Assembly: GCF_964340395.1 (NCBI RefSeq)
Contig: NC_135569.1
Coordinates: 7,940,540 to 8,004,539, forward strand
Direction of reading: 5' to 3'
Source of the DNA: Glandiceps talaboti
Lineage: Eukaryota > Hemichordata > Enteropneusta > Spengelidae
Length of the DNA stretch: 64,000 nucleotides
In this document: one piece after another, positions 53,009 to 64,000 of the stretch
How the letters are laid out: each line of letters begins with the position of its first letter
Numbering within the stretch: position 1 is the stretch's first letter
Position numbers and translations under genes: made by a program
The notes under the pieces: generated by a model
What the model was told of the DNA's origin: nothing
Database searches by the model: none
Seen by the model: only the letters and a program-made list of their open reading frames with translations

Positions 53009-53036
53009 AACGGCCTCAGATTATATTGAGGCCGTT
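53009..53036. repeat. perfect 10-bp hairpin with 8-nt loop
   Basis: AACGGCCTCA (53009-53018) pairs exactly with TGAGGCCGTT (53027-53036) around the loop GATTATAT. It is GC-rich compared with its surroundings and shaped like a terminator hairpin, but in an animal genome its role is unknown. Confidence 0.85.
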
Positions 53037-53316
53037 TCTACTCGGCTTGAACGCATTAGTGCTTTTAACTATACTGGTATGAGCAAGACGAAAATATGAT
53101 GAGCGGGTGTTTGCAGGTTATTTCCAACTTTTCAACCGCGTTTTCTTATGCTATGAGAAGGTAAAACAGAACACCTTTTGTACACAGAAAACGTCAATGA
53201 TGTTTTCATTGCAACATTTGCATAATATAAAAATGTAAAGGTACACACTGAGTGTGTACATCTTTGATCGCAGACGTAGTTTTTCCTGAATCCTGGCTAT
53301 TTAAAAAGTGTTTGCC

Positions 53317-53419
53317 GTATTCTACTGACAGAAGCATGCTTAACCATCACTTGCAATTAACTGAACTGAACTGGTATTAAGATATAACTTACAAATGATC
53401 GAGTGACGTAATTTACTAT
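53317..53419. repeat. dispersed repeat, copy 2 (partner 46664-46770)
   Basis: Same-orientation partner of 46664-46770, diverged and without clear termini. Confidence 0.65.
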
Positions 53420-54784
53420 ATTATGCAATAAATCTCTACTATGCATTTAACTGTGCTAGTGATGCAAGAAGACAGTTGTAACATCATAAAAGTCATGTGT
53501 CGTATACGTATATACCAGAATAGTTTAATCAAGATTTGATGGAAGTATTTTCACTAGGATTAAAAGCTTATAAGCTTAGCTTGTGAAACTTAAAACTGTA
53601 GGGAAGGGTACAAAGTAATACGCTGTAATACACTGTCAGTGAAATATCCCTCTAATGCCCTACGCCGTCAAGTAAATCGAAACATGACATTTCTAATGCC
53701 CTTACAGAACAAAAATTATTTTTATATAGATCGGAAGCTGTCTGTTGTTGTTCTAGTACGTCTATAAATGTGTAGCCGTGCCCCTTTTCATGATAATAGT
53801 CAAGACCAACCTAAAGGCAGACAGGTGTCGATCTTAACAGGTTCAAATGAAAGCATGACATTTTTAAGCCTACAAATCATTACATATATAGGCGAGGTTG
53901 CTTATTAGTCTTCCAATTTTGAAATGCCGCTATTCATAATGGCTTATAAGACATTTCACCACGATGAATTGAAATGTTATTGAATTGATAGACGGAAAAT
54001 CATTGGAGAGTTCATAGGTTATTGCTTCGCATGTTACTTTGTGATGAAGCCCTGGAGATACAACTTCTACTGTATATTAATGTCACCGTACACCGCCTCT
54101 TCGCCATTTCTTTGTATATATCTTGTTCAGTGTTTGGCATTTGTGAGTAAAATTGTTATATATCATTCATCAAGAATAGTGGACTGTGAGAACGGTATCG
54201 CTTGCTTTCAAAATATCATACTTAGCTTGGTATCTACTTATTTCAATATTTATAATTTGATGGGAATAAAGTGTTAACGGGTGTTCTAAAGAACAGCCGT
54301 ATAGTAAGAAGATAGGGTGTGTAGTGTAAATGCTAACAATCTTTTATATTGCTGAGAATTCGAGTTCACAGTTTTTAATATTTCAGCTGTATGCCTTCAA
54401 AGAAAACATTTCGTTAGACTTACAGACTGCATTGCAATTCATTAGTGTCAGTTTGGAGAGACATACATTGTGTATGGAATATCACAGAGTTATGGACAGA
54501 TGTACATGATATGTTGATTATATTCATATCACGTATTTCAATAGATAATTCATCTTTTCTATTAATAGATTGGTAGGACTTTAAAGTCAAGCTGCATATT
54601 TCAGTTATTTTAGAAGACTTGCAGTCACGTAAAAATGTAACATGAATAGATGAAGCATGGTAAAGTGACAGTGCGAATGTTAGGTGTTGTTGATGCTGTC
54701 CATCTGATGTCCGTAGCCAACGGATACTGACAAGAAAATCGTTTGAAATGTTCTCAGTTCAAAGTAATATCACATCAACCGCAT

Positions 54785-54792
54785 TATAAAAA
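54785..54792 (+). promoter_or_regulatory. TATA-box-like sequence upstream of the candidate exon
   Basis: TATAAAAA lies about 110 bp before the ATG at 54903, with a TCA initiator-like match about 27 bp further on (near 54812). No ATG occurs between the putative start site and 54903. In AT-rich DNA this can arise by chance. Confidence 0.25.
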
Positions 54793-54902
54793 CCAGACCA
54801 CCATTCAACTCATATAATTACATTACAGTAAAGTTGTTGCTAAAAGCAAACGTTCCACTAAACTCGCTGTAGGCGTAACCCATTGTGTTCATTTTCTGCA
54901 AG

Positions 54903-54995
54903 ATGGACTCCTATTGGAAATTGTTTTTCTTACTAAGCACTGCAGCATTACATAGTAGGAGAGCTGAATGCACAATGGATAAACCTACTTTATGA
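54903..54995 (+). CDS. candidate secreted small-peptide exon
   Basis: The first ATG downstream of the TATA-like box has good context (A at -3, G at +4). The 30-codon frame starts MDSYWKLFFLLSTAALHSRR, an apparent signal peptide with a short charged start and a hydrophobic LFFLLSTAAL core. It then reads AECTMDKPTL and stops. Past the TGA the same frame continues with a Cys-rich stretch (YRCPVCTLESELL, stop, CCWTYNKDMVEC) ahead of a GTAATT donor-like site near 55096. Either the gene is broken by two TGA codons, or the real exon ends earlier (a GTAGGA lies at about 54951), or it is chance. A pyrimidine-rich TTCATTTTCTGCAAG directly before the ATG could also be a splice acceptor. No family is recognised. 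Confidence 0.2.
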   Translation: MDSYWKLFFLLSTAALHSRRAECTMDKPTL

Positions 54996-55096
54996 TATCG
55001 GTGTCCAGTCTGTACCCTAGAGTCGGAATTGCTGTGATGCTGTTGGACTTACAACAAGGACATGGTGGAATGCTTCTACGCCCGCTTATTGTCAAG

Positions 55097-56500
55097 GGTA
55101 ATTTGTTGACAAGTAAATCATTATATTACCGTTAGTGAGTAGAAGCTAAGTAGGGTCGTGATAGTTGATTTACAACCATCGAGGCATTAAGATTGAAAGT
55201 CCACAATGAATAAAGTTAGTAGTGCTGACGTTTGTAATTAAAACAATCTTATTTTTTTATCAGTTTTACACAAGAATTCGCCGCCACTTTAAACATGTTT
55301 TGTTGCGCGGCATGTTTTACGACAAAATGCAGAGATTTAACTTCGACTACAGAGTTGTGAAGGCCTTTTTTCCATGTCTGAATATTTGCCTATTGAACAT
55401 GTCACAAATACGGGAATGGCAAGGACGATTTTGAATAACCAAATCATTAATTTCATAAAAGTGCGTCAAACAGAGAGAATACATTAACCTTTTAACTTTA
55501 CATATGTGTTTTTATAATCTAATCTAATCAAAGCAAAGATATCAATCTCCATCAATAGGAGAGAAAAATTATCCGTTGGCGACATCACCACAGTCAATAT
55601 TATCACTTCACCGGAATCTTAGTTGAATTAATAAACAGATGTATTTGAAAGATTTGCCATAGGTGATATCAAAGAGATTATAATGATATATTTAGAGTAC
55701 CCCCATTTGAATTACACAGTTCATATAGCAGACAGCTCACCATTAGGGCAATCATAAATATTGTATAACTAACGCCGTGGTTCTTATTTTTTTTATAAAT
55801 CCCCTAGACGGTATACCCTTTAACGATTTACTTAGTATACAACTTTAATGTCTGAATGAAAGTTGGCATTAACTCGTGCTGTCACGTCTCAGTCAATGTT
55901 ACAAAGCTGACTTGAACTAAAATGGCAGACAGATTCTGTACAGGGGAGGGTGAGTGACTCAAATATATGTAACGGGTCTGAAATCATATAAAGGCATTGA
56001 AATGCAATTGCCAACCTATCAAGTAACATACAGCCCTAATGGATTTAATCAGTTTTTCTGATTAGGTCCATCTGCCGGATCTATTATCTCGATTAAGTGT
56101 TTAGTTCGAAATACAATATCATGCTCGTGATAAATAGCTATGCATGGTGGGAGGGAAAGTCTTAATACCCCATTAAGCCCCTTCTTTCATTTTACTCATC
56201 CTCGGCTCATCTTGATCAAGTGCCGTCGTCTGTGCAGTATCCTCAAACAAGCAATGAGTACTTGCAAGTCTTGACATGCGACAACATGGGTATTTGTTCT
56301 AGCTCGTAAATTTAATGACTAACAAGTGAAAAATGACGTTATATACATGAGTTATATACATGACATAAAATTTAAGCGAGGATGATTTAATTTAAGAGTT
56401 ATAACCATTACAATCTATATACTATATAAAAGCCAACATACTATTATTCTATCAACGAGGCTTAGGTTTGATAGGGATATTGTATATTTGAAGTGACCCA
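55097..56500. other. unique sequence, nothing recognised
   Basis: The frame at 55222-55434 (70 codons) has no domain. No repeats are seen. Confidence 0.45.
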
Positions 56501-56645
56501 ATTATTGTACATACAATAACAAACTTTCACAGACACTTTCTAGCCTTTTGCAATTTATTGAGTTACAACCATGGACTTGGTATATGTTTTTCACATTGTG
56601 TTTTCAAGTAGCAAAACATATTAAAGTTCTTTTCTGAATAACATA
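56501..56645 (+). repeat. dispersed repeat family, copy A
   Basis: Starts with ATTATTGTACATACAATAAC, followed by CAATTTATTGAGTTACAA.CATGGACTTGG.. and ends near TTTCTGAATAAC. It matches copy C in the same orientation and copy B inverted. Confidence 0.75.
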
Positions 56646-57060
56646 ATCCAAAATAAATACCACTTTCATCCATATGGCCCCTGTACATTTAATACAGTGA
56701 ACAGTATATATTGGGTTGGGAAAATTGAATAATGTCGAAGGTGTTGCTTCCTTTTATATAGTATAAGACATCTAATATATTTAAGGGTTTCATTTTCGTA
56801 CACGTTTTTGATATTTTGCTGATGAAAACATTTCAAAAACCTTGGATAACAACCATTGTTTTGCAGTGCTTTCACTTGTTATGGATAAATTTCGAAAGAG
56901 AAAACCAACACTTGGCGATAATGCTGGATAATTTATCACAATTTCTAAGAAAATAAAAAAGTGTTGTAGCTAAAACATCATCGTCACCATCGTTTAGTTT
57001 AACGTAGTAAATAACACAAATCACAAAATTGTTCAATCATAAATAACCACATGCTTAAAG

Positions 57061-57218
57061 TGTCCACATGGATTATAATTCGCCATTTATCTCAAAATTT
57101 TAATTTATAAAACAACTCTACTAATTTTTTTTTACTTGGAAAAACAATGTGAAAGAACATATATCAAGTCCTTGTTTGTAGCTCGATAAATTGCAAAACA
57201 CTACAAAATGTGCCAAAT
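57061..57218 (-). repeat. dispersed repeat family, copy B (inverted)
   Basis: Its reverse complement matches copy C through TTTTGCAATTTAT.GAG.TACAA, GGACTTG.TATATGTTCT, CCAAGTA, AGTTGTTTTATAAATT and GATAAATGGC..ATT.TAATCC, over about 155 bp. Confidence 0.75.
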
Positions 57219-57246
57219 GTTTGTTATTGTACATACAATAACAAAC
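57219..57246. repeat. 28-bp near-palindrome at the junction of copies B and C
   Basis: GTTTGTTATTGT followed by ACATACAATAACAAAC is self-complementary except at the centre. Copy A starts with the same sequence, so this is the terminus of the repeat family, shared by two head-to-head copies. Confidence 0.75.
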
Positions 57247-57411
57247 TTTCATACACGATTTAGTTTTTTTTGCAATTTATTGAGTTACAAACATGGACTT
57301 GGTGTATGTTCTATTACATGTACATTGTATTTCCAAGTAGGAAAATATAGTAAGGTTGTTTTATAGATTAAACCTTTCAGATAAATGGCCAATTGTAATC
57401 CGTATGAGCAC
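57247..57411 (+). repeat. dispersed repeat family, copy C
   Basis: Head-to-head with copy B and parallel to copy A. It extends further than A, to about AATCCGTATGAGCA. Confidence 0.75.
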
Positions 57412-57934
57412 TGAAATCACCAATTAACTCCGTGGTGAGTTAGAGGAAGTTTAAATGATATTCAAACAAATATTACACTATTGACAAATTTACTATAAAA
57501 TTGCGAATTGATTTATCTGTTTTATGAGGATAATTTTGGACCCTATATGAGGTCAAGTTGATGCCACATCGATCCGCATGACAAGATGACTGTGGTACGT
57601 ACACTCAACAGAACTTAGGGACGATCACACAATGTCACACAAGCTCAATAAACTAACTTCATTCGCTTTAGAGGGAGAGGGTCTGGCGTCAGTGCGATTG
57701 CTGAACTTCATTTTCTCACTTCTAACTGAAAACTTTCAAGCCTTCAATGATAACAGGTTCTGTATTCACTACTAAGATGCTGATAAGTTGTTTAAAATTA
57801 TCTTGTAATGTACAGTGCTCGGTTTCTAGTATATTTTAATGTGTTTGCCACCATGAATCGATCGTAGTGGTGTGATCGCTACAATTTTCATCATGGTTTT
57901 ACATCATATTATATAAATCTGTCGACCTGGGAAG

Positions 57935-57976
57935 GTTCGTTTAGGGGAGGAAGGAGAGGGTTTGTCCTAAACGAAC
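57935..57976. repeat. perfect 11-bp hairpin
   Basis: GTTCGTTTAGG (57935-57945) pairs with CCTAAACGAAC (57966-57976) around a 20-nt purine-rich loop. Confidence 0.85.
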
Positions 57977-58741
57977 GAGAGAAGCTCGCTAATTAATCCT
58001 GTGCGACAGTGTACGGTCGTCCCTTAGGTTTCCAATATTTCACCAGATGCTTCTATTCTAAAACATAATTGTACTGATCAGCGATATTTATTATATGGTA
58101 TCTCCTTACAGGATAGCAATCAAATAACCGAAGATACCAACTAACTTAGCTAATCAGTGCTATCATAATTTCACAGCTGTTTTCCTAAGGATACTTTTTC
58201 ACATATCAGGAATTCAGCGCAACAACGAAAAACCTGCCTTATCCCATAGTCACACAAAGGTTTCTCTAAAACTTTGATATATTTGGCATTTAGACACAAA
58301 AATATGCCAGTAATATACATATGTATTTAAAGATATATTTGATAACCTTTTTTGCAATACTATAGGTTAGAATCAAATAACGAATGCTTAATTACTAGTA
58401 AAGCATAGTTCATGCTTGACTTTCTGAGGAAATGACGGTGCACTAGCCTAGAGGTTCTTCCAAAAAGGATTCACTTGGTGGTCTATCAAAGAAACTAGGA
58501 GCAGGAAGGCGATTGCCCATGCCTAGAAATCACCCCAGGATATGAGTAACCTATACAAGGGTATCGACGGTATTCATTTGAGTTTCCGTTTTGTCGGGGC
58601 TTCAATGATAACAGTAATAGTAATAAACACGGTACGACGAAACTGTAACTAGTTTTCGAGGTTACGTGTTATTTAAAACTAGATAAATCAAAAGATCTCA
58701 ACATTGCAAGGAGAATATTGTTGTTGTTATGTGTGTATCTC
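57977..58741. other. unique sequence, nothing recognised
   Basis: No gene or repeat is recognised. Confidence 0.45.
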
Positions 58742-58747
58742 TGTGTG

Positions 58748-58804
<57 letters not shown>
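58742..58804. repeat. GT dinucleotide microsatellite
   Basis: About 31 GT units with one GC variant. The THTH frame on the minus strand is an artefact. Confidence 0.97.
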
Positions 58805-58807
<3 letters not shown>

Positions 58808-61230
58808 GGTCTGAAGATTCTAAAACGTGAACCTTGCGACTTCTTAATCTTAGATTTAGTCTATAATTTATTGCTATAAATATTGCATTGATCATTGATC
58901 ACTGTTCTCCCTATACACTTTGTGGATCAACCATTCAATGGATCGAAGGCATGTTTACAGCCATGACCATGATGCATAAAGATACTGTGATCGTATTGGG
59001 CCTTCACTTTGCACTCCACGAATGTCTGGACATTAAGGTAACGATTTTTTAGAAGATTAGATTGACATACTTGAGCATCATAAAATCCATTGTGTGTTAT
59101 TTACTGTAATTTTTACATCAGGACTTATTTGTTGCTTTCTAATAAAGAACTGAAACACAATCCTCATGGGGCGGAATTCGTTAAATGTGGAAAACGTAAT
59201 AGTGCTCCATGACCCTTCTTACGTTTACATGTTCTTGTCTTTTGTGAGTTTGCAAAGTGATTGGGTTACACTCATTACACACAAAATACGGCAATTAGTG
59301 ACATTGATTCGTCGTAAAATTGATAGCTTGGCATATAGTGGGATTCCATGTCATTATTACGAGGTAAGTCATAGGAGTACTCTTTTAGAAAAGAGAAAGC
59401 TGCGTTAAATACACAATTGAGACTATCTGCTTGTCAGTCAAATCCATCCTAGAATGCGTTGTATGGATCAGTACATCACTGAATTCCAAATTATTACACA
59501 TGATTACAACAATATAATACTACTGTTACATTGTATAAAACGTGTATTGCCAGTATTTAGTTGGATTAAAACTTCTTAAACCTGTCTTAGTGCATGACAC
59601 TTGGCTTCATGTATTTCTTGATAATCATCTATAAGGAAGTAATTCTAATAACGAATTCGAATGATTCGCCATTAGGGAAGCGATACTCTGAACAATAATA
59701 TTCTTTAAGGGTTTTGCGTGCTCACAAAATGACTCGCATGTATACCATTACTTGATCAACAATCTATCACTGACCTTAAAGGTTGGCTACTGTAAGAATT
59801 TATCACAGACTCAGTAGCCATTAATACAAAAGTTCAGCTGGAAATAAACTTTAACATATAGTACCTATCTCTGGAGACTCCTAACGTTATCTATTGCAGT
59901 TTAAATTTCGATTCAACTAACAGTCTGAACATAGTATATTATTAGGCAAAATGAAATCTTTGTTTTCAATAAAATGACTTCAGAAATTATGGTAGGCTGG
60001 TCGGAATTGTTTTTTATTATATTTTTACGTCAGATTTGCTTTTAATTACTTTGACCACAAGATAAGATACTTGTCGGACATAATACTTCCGTGAGAGTTT
60101 GATGAGGTGTAAAAAGTAAATGAAGAAAATTATACGTTAAGTAGACGAACACGTTATGCAGACTCTGTACTTTTATAGTCTGGAAAAGACCTGGCTTCTC
60201 TCTGGAACAACAAGTGACTGTGAATCCAAAACCGTTAAGTAATAACACTCAAATCTGTCAGACCTGACGGTGCAGCCATTGTTTAAACTAAACATAGCAG
60301 GAATACACTGCGACAGTTAGCTTGCTTTCATTGAAGAGTGAATTATGCTGGAATTTTGTAGACTTTGGTACATGAACCCACATTACAGGGTGGTAAAGTA
60401 TAATTAGCCGATCAAGGGTCCAGGTCACTATAATGCGAAGGTTTGACATATAGTCTGTCAAAATTAAAAAAATACTTTCTAGGGTACCCCTATAACCTTA
60501 TTCTAAAGGACTTAAATCAGAAAAATACTTGGTACTGGATATCTACTCACTGAGCAAGATAAGCATACTAGTTAAGCTATCAAGTTGTATTTCGGCAGAA
60601 GTCAAATTAAGAAACAATATAACACCATTAATACATTCTCCCTTTTCTCAAATCGTGTCGAGGATAAGAATAAAATGCTTGTATGTATTACTTTTCTCCG
60701 CAAAATTCAAACTTACTAAAATGTTGGGTTTATCTATCTACATATTGTTTCGTATGTACCATATAGTATAGCTATAGTTTCTCAAACAAGTACCTAAGGA
60801 TGTGAAGCATACATGAACAGAATTAGCTTGTTACTGTTAATCTTCTTGTTTAATTCATTTGAGAGTAGAAGGGTCTAAGTTATGATGCACTGAAAAGTGT
60901 CTGAATGCCTGTATACATTGGAGAAATATACTTGACATTTGATCGCCCTACTTACATGACACCGATACTGATACTGATAGGAAGATTGCTTGGGGGTTAT
61001 GTCAACTAATTCCACAAGAGTTCATTGAACAGCGTAGGGTCAAATTTATTAAATTCAAAGTTGCTCGGCAGCAACATGTCACGCAGAAATAGGTTTCGGA
61101 CATTTTCCTTTCCTTCCTCACTCCGTGGTTTAGATAAAACATTGCATGCATCGTTCTATATATAGTCTTTGAGGATTGATGTTTCGTTGACAGTAATCCA
61201 TTCGGAATATTCGAAATGTGTGTTATAAAA
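58805..61230. other. unique sequence, nothing recognised
   Basis: Frames of 68-80 codons (59166-59408, 60042-60248 minus, 60529-60771) show no domains. Confidence 0.45.
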
Positions 61231-61261
<31 letters not shown>

Positions 61262-61375
61262 GTCTCTCTGTCTGTCTCTCTGTCTTTCTGTCTCTCTGTC
61301 TGCCTGTCTGTCTGGCTTGCTGCCCGTCCGTCCGTCGGTACTGGATGAATGAATGGATGGATGGATGGATGGATG
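61231..61375. repeat. TGTC/TCTC array followed by CCGT and GGAT units
   Basis: TGTC units with CTCT variants (61231-61320), CCGT units (about 61323-61336), then GGAT units (61342-61375). Confidence 0.95.
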
Positions 61376-61853
61376 TTTGTGTTTGGGTTGAAGAGTGGGT
61401 ACGTGCTTGGTTGGTCATTTTGCAATACACGAGTTAAAACTGATTTCGCTTCAAGGTAATCACATATGCAACATGGTGCATTGATTATGTGATTAGAGGA
61501 AGAAAGACCGATGCATATTTTTAGACAACTCTCTAACGTATGGTTATCTTTGATACATTATTACAACGAATCTACATCTACCGTTCAAAATAACATAACT
61601 TTCTACGGAAATTCTATACAATTACGTATAAACAGATGATGTTATTTGACATGTGACTCAACAGATAGCATGTTGTTTTTTCACCAAAGGTAAATATACA
61701 GTAAAGAAAAGAATACGTTAATATATACCGGTTCACCATTTTACAATGTTCCAGTCTTTATATACACCAATGCATACAGCTTGGACTATTGTATTTATAC
61801 AGAGAGATTAGTGTGATATTAAAATATAATATTACTTGACGTTTGACAATTAG

Positions 61854-61992
61854 ATGTTATTCCCCAATATTTGTCTTTGTTTAGCAAAGGAAAATACGAG
61901 TGACCTAATGGATATTTGTCGACTCGTAGTGACAACCCTTGGGTCACGAGTATTTCCCGGCTGAATGAAAAACAAATATTGAAGAATAACAT
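61854..61992. mobile_element. foldback element, copy 2 (partner 34163-34305)
   Basis: 52-nt arms at 61854-61905 and 61941-61992 are reverse complements with scattered mismatches (ATGTTATTC..CAATATTTGT, GGAAAATACGAGTGACC against the matching right end). The 35-nt loop contains GTCGACTCGTAGTGAC. The element aligns along its length with 34163-34305. No protein is encoded. Confidence 0.8.
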
Positions 61993-62777
61993 AATTATAC
62001 CAGTGCCAGTAGTATCAAAGAACAATATGGGAAAGTAATGAGAAGTTTGAACGTGTTGACTCATATTTCCAACACAGCACAACCCGTGACATAGACGAGC
62101 GTTGTCGTGACGTAGAACGACCAGAGTATATATTCCATATTTTTTGTTCTAAAGTGCTCATGTATGGTATAATATATGCATTTCATATTCAATACAATGC
62201 CAATCATATCAAAATGTCAACTATTATATTTTTTCATTGCCTATCTTATGTTATCTTCCCAAATGTAATGGTCCAAACTTTTAATTTAATATGTGTATGA
62301 TATATATATTTCTACAGCCAACGTCATAACTAAATAAATCTCGACGTGATTACAGCCTCAGTCTTATAGAGTAGTAGACAGAATTGTAAGTCCTTATGCC
62401 ATATTAATTGTAATTGCAAACTCTAAAAAAATCTCCTTCCAAGGAACTCAAGATTGCCTTCATTAATCACCTGTCATACTGCTTAGTATAAGCTTTATTC
62501 ATGTAGAGGTGTACGTGCACACAAGTATGATGTTATGCAATATCTCGTTTATATGTGCAATTACTTACAATTTTGATTGAACAGGGCGAGTGTTATCAGA
62601 CTAGTCATATCTGCAAGCGAAGTAGATATTCTGTGATGGTTTAGTTGGGCTGCACGTGACAGCTTCAAAGTTTTGGGCATTCTTAATTTGACCTTTAGGC
62701 CTGGCTTGTGTTTCAATCACTAGCCCAGTGATGTATATGAGTCATTTCCCCATTTCATGGACTAACTAAACAAATGA

Positions 62778-62779
<2 letters not shown>
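61993..62779. other. unique sequence, nothing recognised
   Basis: No gene or repeat is recognised. Confidence 0.45.
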
Positions 62780-62961
<182 letters not shown>

Positions 62962-64000
62962 CTTCTACAGACTATCTTGATAATTTTTTAAAAAGTGATC
63001 AATCTCGAACGAAACTTGTGCGTCACTCCTGTAAACGTTCCCTTTTATACTTGCAATAAAACAATCGCCGGGAGAATTGTCATATGAAGTTGATGTCTCC
63101 AAGCCGAGGTTTATCTATGCCGTCAAATACCGCTCTCATTAATAATATAACGAGGATCTTGCGGTGGCAAGCATGAATCTGAAATGGAGACGTTCTTGCC
63201 AATGAGGGCGAGCCTGGTGACAGAAGCCGAGGCAATGTAACTGCAAGGATATTGTCATGCTAATGTTCAACATATGAATGACAGTCTTACCAAGTTTTAC
63301 AGCATATAGGGTTAGATATTAATATATCTTGACAATACTGTTGCGCATTCTAAGGTTAAGGTTATAGTTAATGTCACCTTTGATCTAGTGCGTTTACCTT
63401 GCATCTCTTTCATAGAAACCGATTGTTTTGTACGACATACTGTAACGTTGAATTATCGGGAAATGTGTTTCCCCTGGGAATAGAACCACATTCATGCCTC
63501 CCTCAAGACAGCGGTGCTTTAAACATATTACTATGTTTTGTTACTACACAATATGTTACTAAATATGTCCATATGGGCTTGCATTCTTGACTGGTCAGCA
63601 TCAACATATCTATCTTAGTATATTAAATTTCTTGGTATTGATATTGTTAACCACTTAAATAAAATCTTTAAACCCGTATTATATATTTCACCTCATACAT
63701 ACAAGTATCATCTGGTTGTTCCAATATACCTTTTAATTTAAGTGATGCCTTATCCAGTTAATCATTATTCATAGATTTTTTAATCATGGCATATTCAATC
63801 CTATGTAATCTTGTTACCTTTGACTGACGCCGCCTTTAGGTCGCGTTGACTCACATTTGTATATAAATATGTACAGATATTCCGTGGCGCCCTATTCAAT
63901 TTGAATATATATGATAGGCAGTCTGCTAATCATGTATCGTCACTTCTAATCATCCAAAATAATATTACCATGCAACAGGGATGAAAGTACGAATAGTTTC
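62962..64000. other. unique sequence to the window end, nothing recognised
   Basis: The frame at 63399-63590 has no domain. No repeats are recognised. Confidence 0.45.

Noticed and set aside
60529-60771. 80-codon plus-strand open frame with hydrophobic stretches
   Set aside because: Hydrophobicity reflects T-rich codons. No start context or domain supports a gene.

Overview
This is AT-rich animal nuclear DNA and is almost certainly non-coding over most of its length. It shows no bacterial-style gene packing. It has long di-, tri- and tetranucleotide microsatellites, remnants of several non-LTR retrotransposons (three CR1-like pieces and one L1/Tx1-like piece), small inverted-repeat elements, and one tRNA-like sequence with a Pol III terminator. 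The mix fits an invertebrate, probably marine, genome in a gene-poor intergenic or intronic stretch. I cannot name the species from sequence alone. Most long open frames are microsatellite translations (TYIH, MYVC, RERE, SLSL) and are not genes.

Layout. 1-4120: unique DNA broken by four large CATA/TATG-family arrays. 4540-5750: degenerate tandem repeats, then a 24-bp TIR element abutting a palindrome. 6555-7790: decayed L1/Tx1-type LINE ORF2 end on the minus strand, flanked by direct repeats. 8590-8766: CAAA/GAAA array. 11184-11610: non-autonomous element with about 72-bp TIRs. 11611-16790: unannotated unique DNA. 16795-17357: ~140-bp tandem units running into a 150-bp GA array. 18450-18650 and about 29100-29603: 3' ends of two related CR1-like LINEs. 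20200-25700: microsatellites in unique DNA. 28052-28656: a duplicated segment enclosing a TA array and a near-perfect 64-bp-arm hairpin. 32160-33790: longest LINE remnant, with degenerate CR1-like RT. 34163-34305 and 61854-61992: two copies of one foldback family. 36003-36075: SINE-like Pol III promoter. 36864-37207: another foldback. 40420-40960 and 49000-49216: diverged tandem repeats. 47499-47632: candidate first coding exon. 50945-51018: tRNA-Thr-like sequence. 54785-54995: candidate promoter plus secreted-peptide exon. 56501-57411: three copies of one dispersed repeat, two head-to-head.

No complete, confidently identifiable host gene is present. The only host coding candidates are short and unproven. 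The content of interest is the population of small inverted-repeat elements and the block-structured microsatellites. All repeat identities were judged by eye.
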